Assembly: GCF_024978135.1 (NCBI RefSeq)
Contig: NZ_JANTEZ010000009.1
Location: 29,863 to 93,862, forward strand
Direction: 5' to 3'
Length of the DNA: 64,000 nt
From: Herbiconiux gentiana
GTDB taxonomy: Bacteria > Actinomycetota > Actinomycetes > Actinomycetales > Microbacteriaceae
Part shown: in pieces, positions 17,021 through 25,367 of the stretch
Numbering within the stretch: position 1 is the stretch's first letter
How the letters are laid out: each line of letters begins with the position of its first letter
Position numbers and translations under genes: made by a program
Notes under the pieces: model-generated
The model's input: only the letters and a program-made list of their open reading frames with translations
What the model was told of the DNA's origin: nothing
Database searches by the model: none

Positions 17021-18828
17021 CACTGCGGGAGCTCCAGTAAGGTGAATCGACCGTCGGGTGAGTCGAAGGTGGTGGTGGGGCCGACGACGGCCGTGAGCTG
17101 GTCGATGACCGCCGAGCCCCCGTCGGTGTAGGCGGCCCGGTCGAGCACGAAGCCGCAGGCGCCGAGACCCTCGACGGCCTCGACGAGCTGCGGGGCGGGC
17201 AGGGAGGCGAGGGCGCCGACCTCGTCGATCGGGGCGCGGCCCTTGATGCCGCCCGCCGACCAGCGCAGGGTCTCGGAGTGCAGGAACGGCCGCAGCTCGT
17301 CGGAGTCGGTGGCCCCGTTCACCGGCGGCGACTCGGGGAAGGCGATGTAGGGCAGCTGGTAGATCAGGCACTCCGGCGCGACGTCGGCCTCGACCTGCTC
17401 GGTGAAGGTCTCGTCGGAGTCGTAGGCGGCCACGGTCGCCGCGCGGGCCTCGGTGTCGACCGGCGGGATCTGGTCCCAGACCGCCAGCAGCACCAGCAGC
17501 ACGGCGAGCGGCACGGCGAGGAGCGGGAGGCGTCCGCCGCGCATCCGCGTCGCCGCCCGGCGCAGCACGCCGTCGAGCAGCAGGCCGACGGCGGCGAGCG
17601 AGAGCAGGGCGATCAGGATCGCGATGCGGTTCCAGGAGCGGATGGGGAAGTCGACGAAGGAGAGCAGCGTCGAGAGCCCGCCGACCGTGCCGAAGAGGAA
17701 GGCGACGAGGGTGAGCCCGGCGAGCACGGCGAGGGCCCGGGTCGACTGCGCGGGGCCCCGCCAGCCCGTGCGCCCCGCCGAGAGCAGCGCGTGCACGGCC
17801 ACCACGACGAGGGCGACGAAGCCCGCGGCGGCGATCAGGCCGAGCGCCGGCTCCTCTGAGGGCAGCGGATAGTAAGTGTCGTAGAGCTGCCGCAGGGTGG
17901 CGAAGGGGCCGAAGCGGTGGCCGGGCACCGGCAGCAGCAGCGACGAGAGCTTGAACGAGTAGAGCTCGGCCTCGGGTGGGCTGCGCACCAGCACGGCCTC
18001 GTTCACCCCGTTGGCGAGCCGGTACAGGATGCTCGGGGTCAGGTTCACCAGCATGGTGACCGCGATCAGACCGCCGGCCGCGGCCGCCCCGAAGAAGCGG
18101 CGCCAGGCCCGGCTGCGCCAGAGGGCGCTGAGCCCCGCGACGGCGAGCACGAGCGCGACGAACACCGAGTAGTAGCTGGAGGCCGTGCCGAGCAGGGCGA
18201 CGGTGCCGACGGTGGCGGCGTTCCGGCCCGTGATCGGCCGCAGCCAGCGCCGCTCGCGCGAGCCGTCGGCGCGCACGGCGGGGCGCAGCCGCCAGAGCGG
18301 CCGGCCGGTCGCGACGAGGTAGATCAGGCCGACGGCCAGCGGCACCACGAAGTAGGCCGCGAGGAACAGGTGGCCCTCGCCCTTGACGAAGTGGTACGGC
18401 GCGATCGAGTAGACGACGCCGAGCGCGACGGCGAGCGGAGTGCCCACACCCACGAGACGCAGGAACCAGAGCGCGGTGATCGCCGCCAGCGGGAAGCCGA
18501 TGACGAAGTAGACGTTCATCGCCACGCCGAAGTGGGAGGTGAACAGCCGCAGCACGTCGGCGGCGATGAAGTGCAGGTTGTCGGCCTGCGGGTAGTCGCT
18601 GTAGAACTGCCCGTACGGCGCCCCGAGGTCGGGCTGGTGGGTGAACCAGCCGGTCTCGATGATGGTCTTGAAGTGCGAGGCCACGGCGAGCGCGTCGCCG
18701 GAGTAGTAGAAGGGCACGCGCCAGTCGACGGCCCAGAGGTTGAGGCCGAAGAACACGGCGACGAGCGAGACGACGGCGGCGACCCCGTACGGGGCCAGTC
18801 GCAGCGCCACGCCCTTCGCGGCGCTCAT
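17020..18828 (-). CDS. Polytopic membrane protein, probable GT-C type glycosyltransferase
   Basis: A 602-residue protein with about 11-12 hydrophobic helices across residues ~10-490 (for example GVAAVVSLVAVFFGLNLWAV and LPLLAVPLAVLLVLLAVW) and a soluble C-terminal domain of ~110 residues. The first external loop after helix 1 holds YYSGDALAVASHFKTI and SDYPQADNLHF, acidic residues at the place where GT-C enzymes carry the catalytic Asp/Glu. I do not recognise a specific named family. Position between a GtrA-like flippase/GT2 pair and a GtrB-like synthase is the main reason to call it the extracytoplasmic transferase. The start is ATG 18828; a longer open frame upstream overlaps the preceding gene antisense-free but lacks support. 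Confidence 0.65.
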   Translation of the reverse strand: MSAAKGVALRLAPYGVAAVVSLVAVFFGLNLWAVDWRVPFYYSGDALAVASHFKTIIETGWFTHQPDLGAPYGQFYSDYPQADNLHFIAADVLRLFTSHFGVAMNVYFVIGFPLAAITALWFLRLVGVGTPLAVALGVVYSIAPYHFVKGEGHLFLAAYFVVPLAVGLIYLVATGRPLWRLRPAVRADGSRERRWLRPITGRNAATVGTVALLGTASSYYSVFVALVLAVAGLSALWRSRAWRRFFGAAAAGGLIAVTMLVNLTPSILYRLANGVNEAVLVRSPPEAELYSFKLSSLLLPVPGHRFGPFATLRQLYDTYYPLPSEEPALGLIAAAGFVALVVVAVHALLSAGRTGWRGPAQSTRALAVLAGLTLVAFLFGTVGGLSTLLSFVDFPIRSWNRIAILIALLSLAAVGLLLDGVLRRAATRMRGGRLPLLAVPLAVLLVLLAVWDQIPPVDTEARAATVAAYDSDETFTEQVEADVAPECLIYQLPYIAFPESPPVNGATDSDELRPFLHSETLRWSAGGIKGRAPIDEVGALASLPAPQLVEAVEGLGACGFVLDRAAYTDGGSAVIDQLTAVVGPTTTFDSPDGRFTLLELPQ

Positions 18829-19664
18829 CGGGCGGCTCGCATGCGGCGGGCGTTCAGGGCGTAGTAGCCGCGGCGGGCCAGCGCCATCAGCTCGGCACGG
18901 CGGTCGCCGAGGCGCACGTCGGCGGCGCTGATCACGTCGGGCGCCTGCTCGCGGCACCACGCGTGGTAGGCCTTGGCCTGGGTCGACTGCTCGTCGACGA
19001 GGGCGACGCTCCACTGCGTGTCGTTCACGCGGAACCCGGCGAGCGGACGGTCGACCGGCAGGTAGTCGCCGCGCAGCAGCACCGTGGAGTAGCTCGTCTG
19101 GTCGATCAGGTACGGGAAGCGGGCGTCCCAGCCGCCGGCGGCCTCGAGCACCTCGCGGCGCATCGTCACCGAGCCCGGTTCGCCGAACACGTTGGTGCCC
19201 TTTCGCACCGTGGTGCGGATGGCTTCGACCCCGGGCTGCACGGCCCGCCGCACCCCCTGCAGACCCCGGTTGCGGATGGTCACCCGACCCCGCGCGTCGA
19301 CGATGTCCCGCGGACTCGACACCAGCACCACGCCCGGATGCGCGTCCAGTGCCTCGGAGTGCGCCTCCAGGGCGCCGGGGTAGAGCAGGTCGTCGCCGGG
19401 CAGCAGCTTGAGGTACTCCCCCGTCGCCGCCTCGGTGACCCGGCGCCAGTTGGCCTCCGCGCCGCCGCCGGCGGGGGTCGAGAGGATCGTCAGCCGAGCA
19501 TCCGCGTCGAAGGCCCGCACCGCCTCGAGGGTGCCGTCGGTCGAGGAGTGGTCGGCGACGATCAGCTCGAAGTCGCGGTGGCGCTGGGCCAGCACCGAGC
19601 CCACCGCCTCGGCGATGTAGGCGGCGTTCTCGAAGGCCGGGATGACGACGGAGAGCTGGGGCAT
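18825..19664 (-). CDS. GT2 family glycosyltransferase
   Basis: A 279-residue GT-A enzyme: LSVVIPAFENAAYIAEAVGSVLAQ, IVADHSSTDGTLEAVRAF and EYLKLLPGDDLLYPGALE, with the aspartate pair of the DxD region. MRREVLEAAGGWDARFPYLIDQTSY is the acceptor-side block, and a basic C-terminus (RRGYYALNARRMRAAR) could bind the membrane. It overlaps the GT-C-like gene by 4 nt and the GtrA-like gene by 1 nt, so it is part of the same translationally coupled run. Donor sugar unknown. Confidence 0.87.
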   Translation of the reverse strand: MPQLSVVIPAFENAAYIAEAVGSVLAQRHRDFELIVADHSSTDGTLEAVRAFDADARLTILSTPAGGGAEANWRRVTEAATGEYLKLLPGDDLLYPGALEAHSEALDAHPGVVLVSSPRDIVDARGRVTIRNRGLQGVRRAVQPGVEAIRTTVRKGTNVFGEPGSVTMRREVLEAAGGWDARFPYLIDQTSYSTVLLRGDYLPVDRPLAGFRVNDTQWSVALVDEQSTQAKAYHAWCREQAPDVISAADVRLGDRRAELMALARRGYYALNARRMRAAR

Positions 19665-20167
19665 CAGCGGGGGCTCTCCTCGTGCAGGTCGAGCTCGGTG
19701 GCCGCCTCGGCCTCCTGGGCTCCGCGGCGGAAGGAGAAGCCCTTGTGGCCGAACCAGCTGATCGCGGTGGTGACCACCAGGATCGACAGCTGGGCGAGGA
19801 TGCGGTTCCAGCCGAAGCCGACGAGCACGGGCAGGATCACGGCGTTGATCGCGATCGCCACGAGGTAGACGCTCTCGAAGCGCGCGAGGTCGCGCCAGAC
19901 GTGACCGCGCACCTTGAACACGAAGCGGCGGTACATCACGAAGGCGAAGAGCACCCCGAGCACGTGCGCGCAGGCCAGGGTGCCGAGCGAGCCGACCGTC
20001 TCGTTGACGGCGGCGTCGAGCCACGCGCCGACGGTGAGGTCGAAGGCGATGAAGAAGAGGAAGCCGACGCCGGTGTTGGTGGCCCCGACGAGGAGGAACG
20101 CGATGCGCTGGTCGCGCACGAGCCGGAGCAGCGGCCCGGGCGCACCGGCCTGCTGAGGATCGTTCAC
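19664..20167 (-). CDS. GtrA-like membrane protein (putative lipid-linked sugar flippase)
   Basis: A 167-residue protein with four hydrophobic helices: AFLLVGATNTGVGFLFFIAF, LACAHVLGVLFAFVMY, VYLVAIAINAVILPVLVGF and LSILVVTTAISWFGHKGFSF. The spacing and the RRFVFKVRG and HKGFSFR motifs are those of the GtrA family (PF04138), proposed to flip undecaprenyl-phosphate sugars in serotype-converting and arabinogalactan systems. GTG 20167 is preferred; GTG 20176 is an alternative. It is the first gene of the five-gene leftward operon ending with wecE, and divergent from rmlB. Confidence 0.9.
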   Translation of the reverse strand: MNDPQQAGAPGPLLRLVRDQRIAFLLVGATNTGVGFLFFIAFDLTVGAWLDAAVNETVGSLGTLACAHVLGVLFAFVMYRRFVFKVRGHVWRDLARFESVYLVAIAINAVILPVLVGFGWNRILAQLSILVVTTAISWFGHKGFSFRRGAQEAEAATELDLHEESPR

Positions 20168-20247
20168 GGTGCACACTCTAGAGGCCCCAGCCGCCAGCGA
20201 GCCGTGCGACACCCACCCCACTCCGAGGGCGGTTCCCGGCCCTCCCG

Positions 20248-20253
20248 TACAAT
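20248..20253 (+). promoter_or_regulatory. rmlB: Candidate -10 (TACAAT) for rmlB-rmlD operon
   Basis: TACAAT lies 34 nt before the rmlB ATG, followed by GAGGAG at 20271-20276 as ribosome-binding site. The 120-nt divergent space between the GtrA-like gene and rmlB probably holds both promoters. The leftward one was not located clearly. Confidence 0.45.
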
Positions 20254-20287
20254 CGGGAGCGACCACATCTGAGGAGACCTCCCCACC

Positions 20288-21274
20288 ATGAAGATTCTTG
20301 TCACCGGCGGAGCCGGGTTCATCGGCTCCAACTTCGTCCGACGCACGCTCGAAGACGCCTATCCGGGCCTCGAGGGCGCCGAGGTCGTCGTGCTCGACGC
20401 GCTGACCTACTCGGGCAATCTCGACAACCTGCTGCCGGTGAAGGACGACCCGCGGCTCACCTTCGTGAACGGCGACATCCGCAACGGCCAGCTGCTCGAC
20501 GACCTGTTCCCCGGGCTCGACGCGGTGGTGCACTTCGCCGCCGAGTCGCACGTCGACCGCTCCGTGCGCGACGCCTCGATCTTCGTCGAGACCAACGTGC
20601 TCGGCACGCAGCAGCTGCTCGACGCCGCGCTCCGCAACAACCTCCCCCGCTTCGTGCACGTCTCGACCGACGAGGTCTACGGCTCGATCGCCGAGGGCTC
20701 CTGGGCGGAGGACCGCCCGCTCGAGCCGAACTCGCCCTACTCGGCCTCGAAGGCCGGCAGCGACCTGCTCGCCCGCTCGTACCACCGCACGCACGGCATG
20801 AACATCTCGATCACGCGCTGCTCGAACAACTACGGGCCGTATCACTTCCCCGAGAAGGTCATCCCGCTGTTCGTCACCAACCTGATCGACGACAAGCACG
20901 TCCCGCTCTACGGCGAGGGCAACAACATCCGCGACTGGCTGCACGTCGACGACCACACACGGGGCATCGCGATGGTGCTCGTCGGCGGCCGCGCCGGTGA
21001 GATCTACAACATCGGCGGCGGCACCGAGCTGACCAACAAGGAGCTGACCCAGCTGCTGCTCGACGCCACCGGCAAGGACTGGTCGTACGTCGACCGCGTC
21101 GCCGACCGCCTCGGTCACGACCTGCGCTACTCGGTCGACATCTCCAAGATCCGCGACGAGCTCGGCTACGAGCCGCAGGTGCCGTTCGAGCAGGGGCTCG
21201 CCGACGTGGTGCAGTGGTACCGCGACAACCGCCAGTGGTGGGAGCCCCTCAAGGCCCGCGCGGCCCTGAGCTGA
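20288..21274 (+). CDS. rmlB: dTDP-glucose 4,6-dehydratase
   Basis: A 328-residue extended short-chain dehydrogenase. GGAGFIGSNF (residues 7-16) binds NAD, STDEVYGSI near 125 carries catalytic acid residues, and YSASK near 151 gives the Tyr/Lys pair. SITRCSNNYGPYHFPEKVIP and GEGNNIRDWLHVDDH are further RmlB hallmarks. It makes dTDP-4-keto-6-deoxy-D-glucose, the branch point for RmlC/RmlD (L-rhamnose) and WecE (Fuc4N). rmlD follows 14 nt downstream and a GT4 gene overlaps that, so dTDP-sugar synthesis and use share one transcript. Confidence 0.97.
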   Translation: MKILVTGGAGFIGSNFVRRTLEDAYPGLEGAEVVVLDALTYSGNLDNLLPVKDDPRLTFVNGDIRNGQLLDDLFPGLDAVVHFAAESHVDRSVRDASIFVETNVLGTQQLLDAALRNNLPRFVHVSTDEVYGSIAEGSWAEDRPLEPNSPYSASKAGSDLLARSYHRTHGMNISITRCSNNYGPYHFPEKVIPLFVTNLIDDKHVPLYGEGNNIRDWLHVDDHTRGIAMVLVGGRAGEIYNIGGGTELTNKELTQLLLDATGKDWSYVDRVADRLGHDLRYSVDISKIRDELGYEPQVPFEQGLADVVQWYRDNRQWWEPLKARAALS

Positions 21275-21288
21275 GTGTCGGGCATCCG

Positions 21289-22140
21289 ATGACTCGCTAT
21301 CTCATCACCGGAGCGGCCGGGATGCTCGGCCGCGACCTGCAGGAGGCCCTGGCGGGCCGCGACGTCGTGGCGCTCACCCGCGCCGAACTCGACATCACCG
21401 ACCCCTCGGCCGTGGCCGCCGCGGTCGCGGGCGTCGACGTCGTGTTCAACTGCGCCGCCTACACCGCGGTCGACGCCGCCGAGACCGACGAGGAGGCCGC
21501 TTCGCTGGTCAACGCCGTCGGGCCGGCCACGCTCGCGGCGGCCACCCGGGCGACCGGCGCCAAGCTGATCCAGGTCTCGACCGACTACGTCTTCCAGGGC
21601 GACGCCACGTCGCCCTACGCCGAAGACGAGCCGCGCGACCCGCTGAACGCCTACGGGCGCACGAAGGCGGGCGGCGAGGAGGCGGTGCTCACGGGCAACT
21701 CCACCGGCGGCTACGTGGTGCGCACGGCCTGGCTGTACGGCCGCCACGGGGCGAACTTCCCCGCGACGATGCTGCGGCTCGGGCGCGAGCGCGACTCGGT
21801 CAGCGTCGTGCACGACCAGGTCGGGCAGCCCACCTGGACGTCCGATCTGGCCCGTCAGCTCGTGCTGCTGGCCGACTCGGATGCTCCGGCCGGCGTGTAT
21901 CACGGCACCAACTCGGGCCAGGGTTCGTGGTTCGACTTCGCCCAGGCGACCTTTCAGGAAGCGGGACTCGACCCTGATAAGGTCAAGCCCACGGACAGCT
22001 CGCAGTTTGTTCGTCCCGCCCCGCGGCCCGCGTACTCCGTACTCGGGCACGACGCGTGGTCCCGAGCGGGATTGGAGCCCATGCGAGACTGGCGCACCGC
22101 CCTGCACGCGGCGGTGACCTCGGGAGTTTTTGGAGAGTAA
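21289..22140 (+). CDS. rmlD: dTDP-4-dehydrorhamnose reductase
   Basis: A 283-residue short-chain reductase that finishes dTDP-L-rhamnose. TGAAGMLGRDLQEAL binds NAD(P)H, NCAAYTAVDAAETDEEAA is a strong RmlD block, VSTDYVFQGDAT carries the Thr/Asp region, and YGRTKAGGEEAV gives the Tyr/Lys pair. The later block VHDQVGQPTWTSDLA is also typical. ATG 21289 is chosen; the reading frame is open upstream but begins inside rmlB. The TAA stop overlaps the ATG of the next glycosyltransferase by one base. Confidence 0.96.
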   Translation: MTRYLITGAAGMLGRDLQEALAGRDVVALTRAELDITDPSAVAAAVAGVDVVFNCAAYTAVDAAETDEEAASLVNAVGPATLAAATRATGAKLIQVSTDYVFQGDATSPYAEDEPRDPLNAYGRTKAGGEEAVLTGNSTGGYVVRTAWLYGRHGANFPATMLRLGRERDSVSVVHDQVGQPTWTSDLARQLVLLADSDAPAGVYHGTNSGQGSWFDFAQATFQEAGLDPDKVKPTDSSQFVRPAPRPAYSVLGHDAWSRAGLEPMRDWRTALHAAVTSGVFGE

Positions 22141-23279
22141 TGGCCACGCTACGAGTCGTCGTCGACCAGCTCGTGGCACCGGTCCCCGGCGGAATCGGCC
22201 GGTACACCCTCGAACTCACCCGGCAGCTCATCGCCACCGCTCCCCGCGACTGCGACGTCGAGGGCATCGTGTCGGCCGTCCCCCAGGAGACGGCCGACTC
22301 CCTCGTCGACCGGTTGCCCGGCCTCGCCGGCCTGCACCGCGCCACGCTCCCTCGTCGCGAGCTCTCGGCGGCCTGGCAGCACGGCGTGATCGGCTCCTCG
22401 GGCTCGGGCATGGTGCACGCCACGAGCCTGATGGCTCCGCTGCGCAAGCACGACCGCCGCGCCGACATCGGCACCCAGACCGCGGTCACGATCCACGACG
22501 TCGTGCCGTGGACGCATCCGGAGACCCTCACCCCGCGCGGTGTGAGCTGGCACCGGGCCATGGCCAAGCGGGCCGCGCGCTTCGCCGACGCCGTCGTCGT
22601 GCCCACCCACGCGGTGGCCGAGGAGCTCTCGCGGCACCTGCGCTTCGGCGACCGCATCCGGGTCATCGGCGGAGCCGTCAGCGACGAGCTGCGGCTGCCC
22701 GCCGATCCGGCCGCCCGCGCCCGCGAGCTCTCGCTCCCCGACGAGTACCTGCTGGCCGTCGGCACGCTCGAACCCCGCAAGGGGCTCGCGGCGCTGATCA
22801 AGGCGCTGGCGCTGCCGGCCACCGGATCGCTGCCGCTCCTGATCGCCGGGCCCGAGGGCTGGGGCGACGTCGACGTGGCCTCCGTCGCCGCCGCGGCCGG
22901 GGTCGACCCCGCTCGGGTGCGCGTGCTCGGCTTCCTCAGCGACAGCGACCTGGCGCTCGTGCTCGAGCGCGCCACCGTGTTCGTCTACCCCTCGCTCGCC
23001 GAGGGCTTCGGGCTGCCGCTGATCGAGGCGTTCGACTTCGGAACACCGGTCATCCACGCCGACGTGCCCGCACTGCTCGAGGTGGCCGACGGGTCGACGT
23101 TCGTCGTCACGCGCACCACCCCCGAGCAGTACCCGGCGCAGCTGGCCTCGGCGATCGCCGACGTGGTCTCTGACGCGGCGCTGCGCACGCGCCTGTCGAT
23201 CTCAGGCCTCGACCGGGCCCGCGCCTTCTCCTGGCGCGACTCGGCCGAGAAGGTCTGGCAGCTGCACGCCGACCTCTGA
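22140..23279 (+). CDS. GT4 family glycosyltransferase
   Basis: A 379-residue GT-B enzyme. The N-terminal half has VAPVPGGIGRYTLELTRQL and VTIHDVVPWTHPETLTPRG; the C-terminal half has AVGTLEPRKGLAALIKAL near residue 208 and YPSLAEGFGLPLIEAFDFG near 282 with the retaining E-x7-E. It resembles the GT4 enzyme at 7.5 kb closely in layout, though not identical, suggesting related donors such as GDP-mannose or dTDP-rhamnose. The ATG overlaps the rmlD stop (TAATG) and a GGAG lies upstream. It is the last gene of the rightward rml operon and is followed by a strong hairpin. Confidence 0.88.
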   Translation: MATLRVVVDQLVAPVPGGIGRYTLELTRQLIATAPRDCDVEGIVSAVPQETADSLVDRLPGLAGLHRATLPRRELSAAWQHGVIGSSGSGMVHATSLMAPLRKHDRRADIGTQTAVTIHDVVPWTHPETLTPRGVSWHRAMAKRAARFADAVVVPTHAVAEELSRHLRFGDRIRVIGGAVSDELRLPADPAARARELSLPDEYLLAVGTLEPRKGLAALIKALALPATGSLPLLIAGPEGWGDVDVASVAAAAGVDPARVRVLGFLSDSDLALVLERATVFVYPSLAEGFGLPLIEAFDFGTPVIHADVPALLEVADGSTFVVTRTTPEQYPAQLASAIADVVSDAALRTRLSISGLDRARAFSWRDSAEKVWQLHADL

Positions 23280-23301
23280 CCCCCCCCTCCCCTTCGCGAA
23301 C

Positions 23302-23347
23302 GGTCACTTTCGGCGCCAAACCCGTGGGTTTCGCGCCGAAAGTGACC
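23302..23347. terminator. Near-perfect 22-bp hairpin between convergent genes
   Basis: Left arm 23302-23323 pairs with right arm 23326-23347 over 22 bp with a single mismatch and a 2-nt spacer. It separates the GT4 gene from the leftward LCP gene. No U-tract follows, so it may act with Rho or be a dispersed palindromic element. Confidence 0.6.
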
Positions 23348-23370
23348 ACTCGCCGGAGGGCGATGGAGGC

Positions 23371-24747
23371 TTACTGCGCGGCGGTGTCGGTCGCGGTGGA
23401 GAGCACGAGGGCGTCGGCGACCGTCTGGTGCACGACGTCCCAGTCCGGGTCCTCCGGGTCGATCAGGGGCGGCGTCAGGTCGACGCGGTCGATCGGCAGC
23501 TCTTTGGTCTTTAACGCCAGGTCGATGAAGTACGACAGCGTCGACTGCGGGATGTCGGTCTGCACCACCTGCGTGCCGGCCTGAACGATGCCCTGGAACT
23601 TCGACAGCACGTTCACCGGCTGGAACTGCTGCAGGATGGCCGTCTGCAGCTCGCCCTGCCGCTGCATCCGGTCGTAGTCGCTCGTGGTGTGTCGCGAACG
23701 CGCGTACCAGAGGGCCGTGTACCCGTTCATGTGCTGCTCGCCGGGCCAGATCCAGCCCTCGATCTCGTTGCCCTCCTCGTCGCCGCCCATGGGCAGCGCC
23801 TCGGTGACGTTGATGTCCACGCCGCCGAGCGCGTCGATGAGGTCGGAGAATCCCTGCATGTCGATCATCACGTAGTACTGGATGGTGATGCCGAGGGCGC
23901 CCTCGATCGCATCCTTCGTCGCCTCGACACCGGGGTTGGAGCCCTCGGCGTCGGCGTTCGGGTAGAGGTCCTGGTCGAAAGCCTCGACCCGCGGGTAGAG
24001 GAAGCTGATCTGGCAGTCGCTGCCGCAGTCGTAGCTGCCGTCGGGGGCGTAGTCGCTGCCGATCAGCGGCGATCCCTCGACGATCGGCACCTGCTGCAGG
24101 TCGCGCGGCACCCCGATCATCGTGGCGCGGCCCGAGTCGGCCTCGATCGACACCACGGTCATGCTGTCGGGGCGCATGCCGTCGCGATCGGGCCCGGCGT
24201 CGCCGCCGAGCAGCAGGATGTTGTACCGCCCGTCGACCGGGGGCTCGGCCGCGGCCTGGGCCGAGAAGATCGAGTTGAGGCCGTCGGCGGCCACGTTCGC
24301 GTACCAGGCGCCGGCCGCCGCGACCCCCGAGGTCGCCACCAGTAGCAGCACCGAGAACGACGCCAGCCACGGACGCGCCCGCTCCCCCACCCGCACGAAC
24401 CGCACGAGGCGCAGCGTGTCGAGCGTCAGCACCACCCACAGCACGGCGTAGACGATCAGCACCACCTGCACCAGAAAGAGCGGAATCGGGTTGGTCGCGA
24501 TCGAGAAGATGACCTGCGGCCAGATGAGGTAGATCACGAGGCCGACCGCGGCGATCGCCCAGAGGCTGAGCGTGAAGTACAGCCCGAAGCGGCCGAGCTT
24601 GCGGTTGCCCGCGAGCACCTGCGCCGAGCCGGGGATGAGCACGTTGAGCACCACCAGCCACCACCCGCGAACGGTCATGGCCTTCGGCGAGGTGGTGTCG
24701 GGGTACCGGATCGGGCTGGCTGTCGTGCTGCCGGGCATCGTGGTCAT
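23371..24747 (-). CDS. LytR-CpsA-Psr (LCP) family wall-polymer ligase
   Basis: A 458-residue membrane protein. About four hydrophobic helices occupy residues ~27-145, followed by an extracytoplasmic LCP domain (~170-420): [39 protein letters not shown] near 213, [12 protein letters not shown] and [19 protein letters not shown]. Arg and Asp residues in these blocks bind the pyrophosphate of the lipid-linked polymer. LCP enzymes transfer wall glycans from the polyprenyl carrier to peptidoglycan. Lying just beside the polysaccharide locus, this one is the natural candidate to attach the exported polymer. Its ATG overlaps the purE stop by 4 nt. Confidence 0.93.
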   Translation of the reverse strand: MTTMPGSTTASPIRYPDTTSPKAMTVRGWWLVVLNVLIPGSAQVLAGNRKLGRFGLYFTLSLWAIAAVGLVIYLIWPQVIFSIATNPIPLFLVQVVLIVYAVLWVVLTLDTLRLVRFVRVGERARPWLASFSVLLLVATSGVAAAGAWYANVAADGLNSIFSAQAAAEPPVDGRYNILLLGGDAGPDRDGMRPDSMTVVSIEADSGRATMIGVPRDLQQVPIVEGSPLIGSDYAPDGSYDCGSDCQISFLYPRVEAFDQDLYPNADAEGSNPGVEATKDAIEGALGITIQYYVMIDMQGFSDLIDALGGVDINVTEALPMGGDEEGNEIEGWIWPGEQHMNGYTALWYARSRHTTSDYDRMQRQGELQTAILQQFQPVNVLSKFQGIVQAGTQVVQTDIPQSTLSYFIDLALKTKELPIDRVDLTPPLIDPEDPDWDVVHQTVADALVLSTATDTAAQ

Positions 24748-25244
24748 AGGCGCGCTTGGAGGTCTTCGTTCTTCTGCGCGACGAGCCGGGTGAGCTCGTC
24801 GCGGTAACGGGCGAGGGCGTCGGCCAGCCCATCATCACCGGTCGAGAGAATGCTGACAGCGATGAGCGCCGCGTTCTTCGCCCCGCCGATCGAGACGGTA
24901 GCCACCGGGATGCCCGCCGGCATCTGCACGATCGACAGCAGTGAATCGAGACCGTCGAGGCGGGCCAACGGCACCGGCACCCCGACCACGGGCAGCGTGG
25001 TGACGGCCGCGATCATGCCCGGCAGATGCGCCGCCCCGCCGGCTCCCGCGATGATCACCTTGAGCCCGCGCTCACGAGCGCTGCGGCCGTACTCGATCAT
25101 CGCCTCGGGCGTGCGGTGCGCCGAGACGACGCGCACCTCATGGGGCACGCCGAAGTCCTTCAGCACCTGCACGGCGTCGCTCATGACGGAGAAGTCGGAG
25201 TCCGACCCCATGACGACACCCACGACGGCTCTCTCTTCGGGCAT
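24744..25244 (-). CDS. purE: N5-carboxyaminoimidazole ribonucleotide mutase
   Basis: A 166-residue purine-biosynthesis enzyme converting N5-CAIR to [20 protein letters not shown] binds phosphate, [11 protein letters not shown] carries the catalytic His, and [25 protein letters not shown] is highly conserved. ATG 25244 is used rather than an in-frame start at 25304, since a TACGAT box ends 7 nt before it and the 20 extra residues are not conserved-looking. PurK, its pathway partner, is encoded 2 kb upstream on the same strand, separated by a wall-protein gene. Confidence 0.96.
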   Translation of the reverse strand: MPEERAVVGVVMGSDSDFSVMSDAVQVLKDFGVPHEVRVVSAHRTPEAMIEYGRSARERGLKVIIAGAGGAAHLPGMIAAVTTLPVVGVPVPLARLDGLDSLLSIVQMPAGIPVATVSIGGAKNAALIAVSILSTGDDGLADALARYRDELTRLVAQKNEDLQARL

Positions 25245-25250
25245 GCCCCC

Positions 25251-25256
25251 ATCGTA
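25251..25256 (-). promoter_or_regulatory. purE: Leaderless-type -10 (TACGAT) for purE
   Basis: TACGAT on the minus strand ends 7 nt before the purE ATG. The rest of the 123-nt gap to 25368 shows no gene or clear hairpin. Confidence 0.5.
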
Positions 25257-25367
25257 GGCTCGCCCCCGCCGGCTTCCCCGGAACGCCGCGCTCGAGCGCC
25301 TCAATCCGTCAAGCCCCTCCCGAGCCGCCTCGCACCCGTCCCATCCGCGCTACGCCACCCCACCCAC

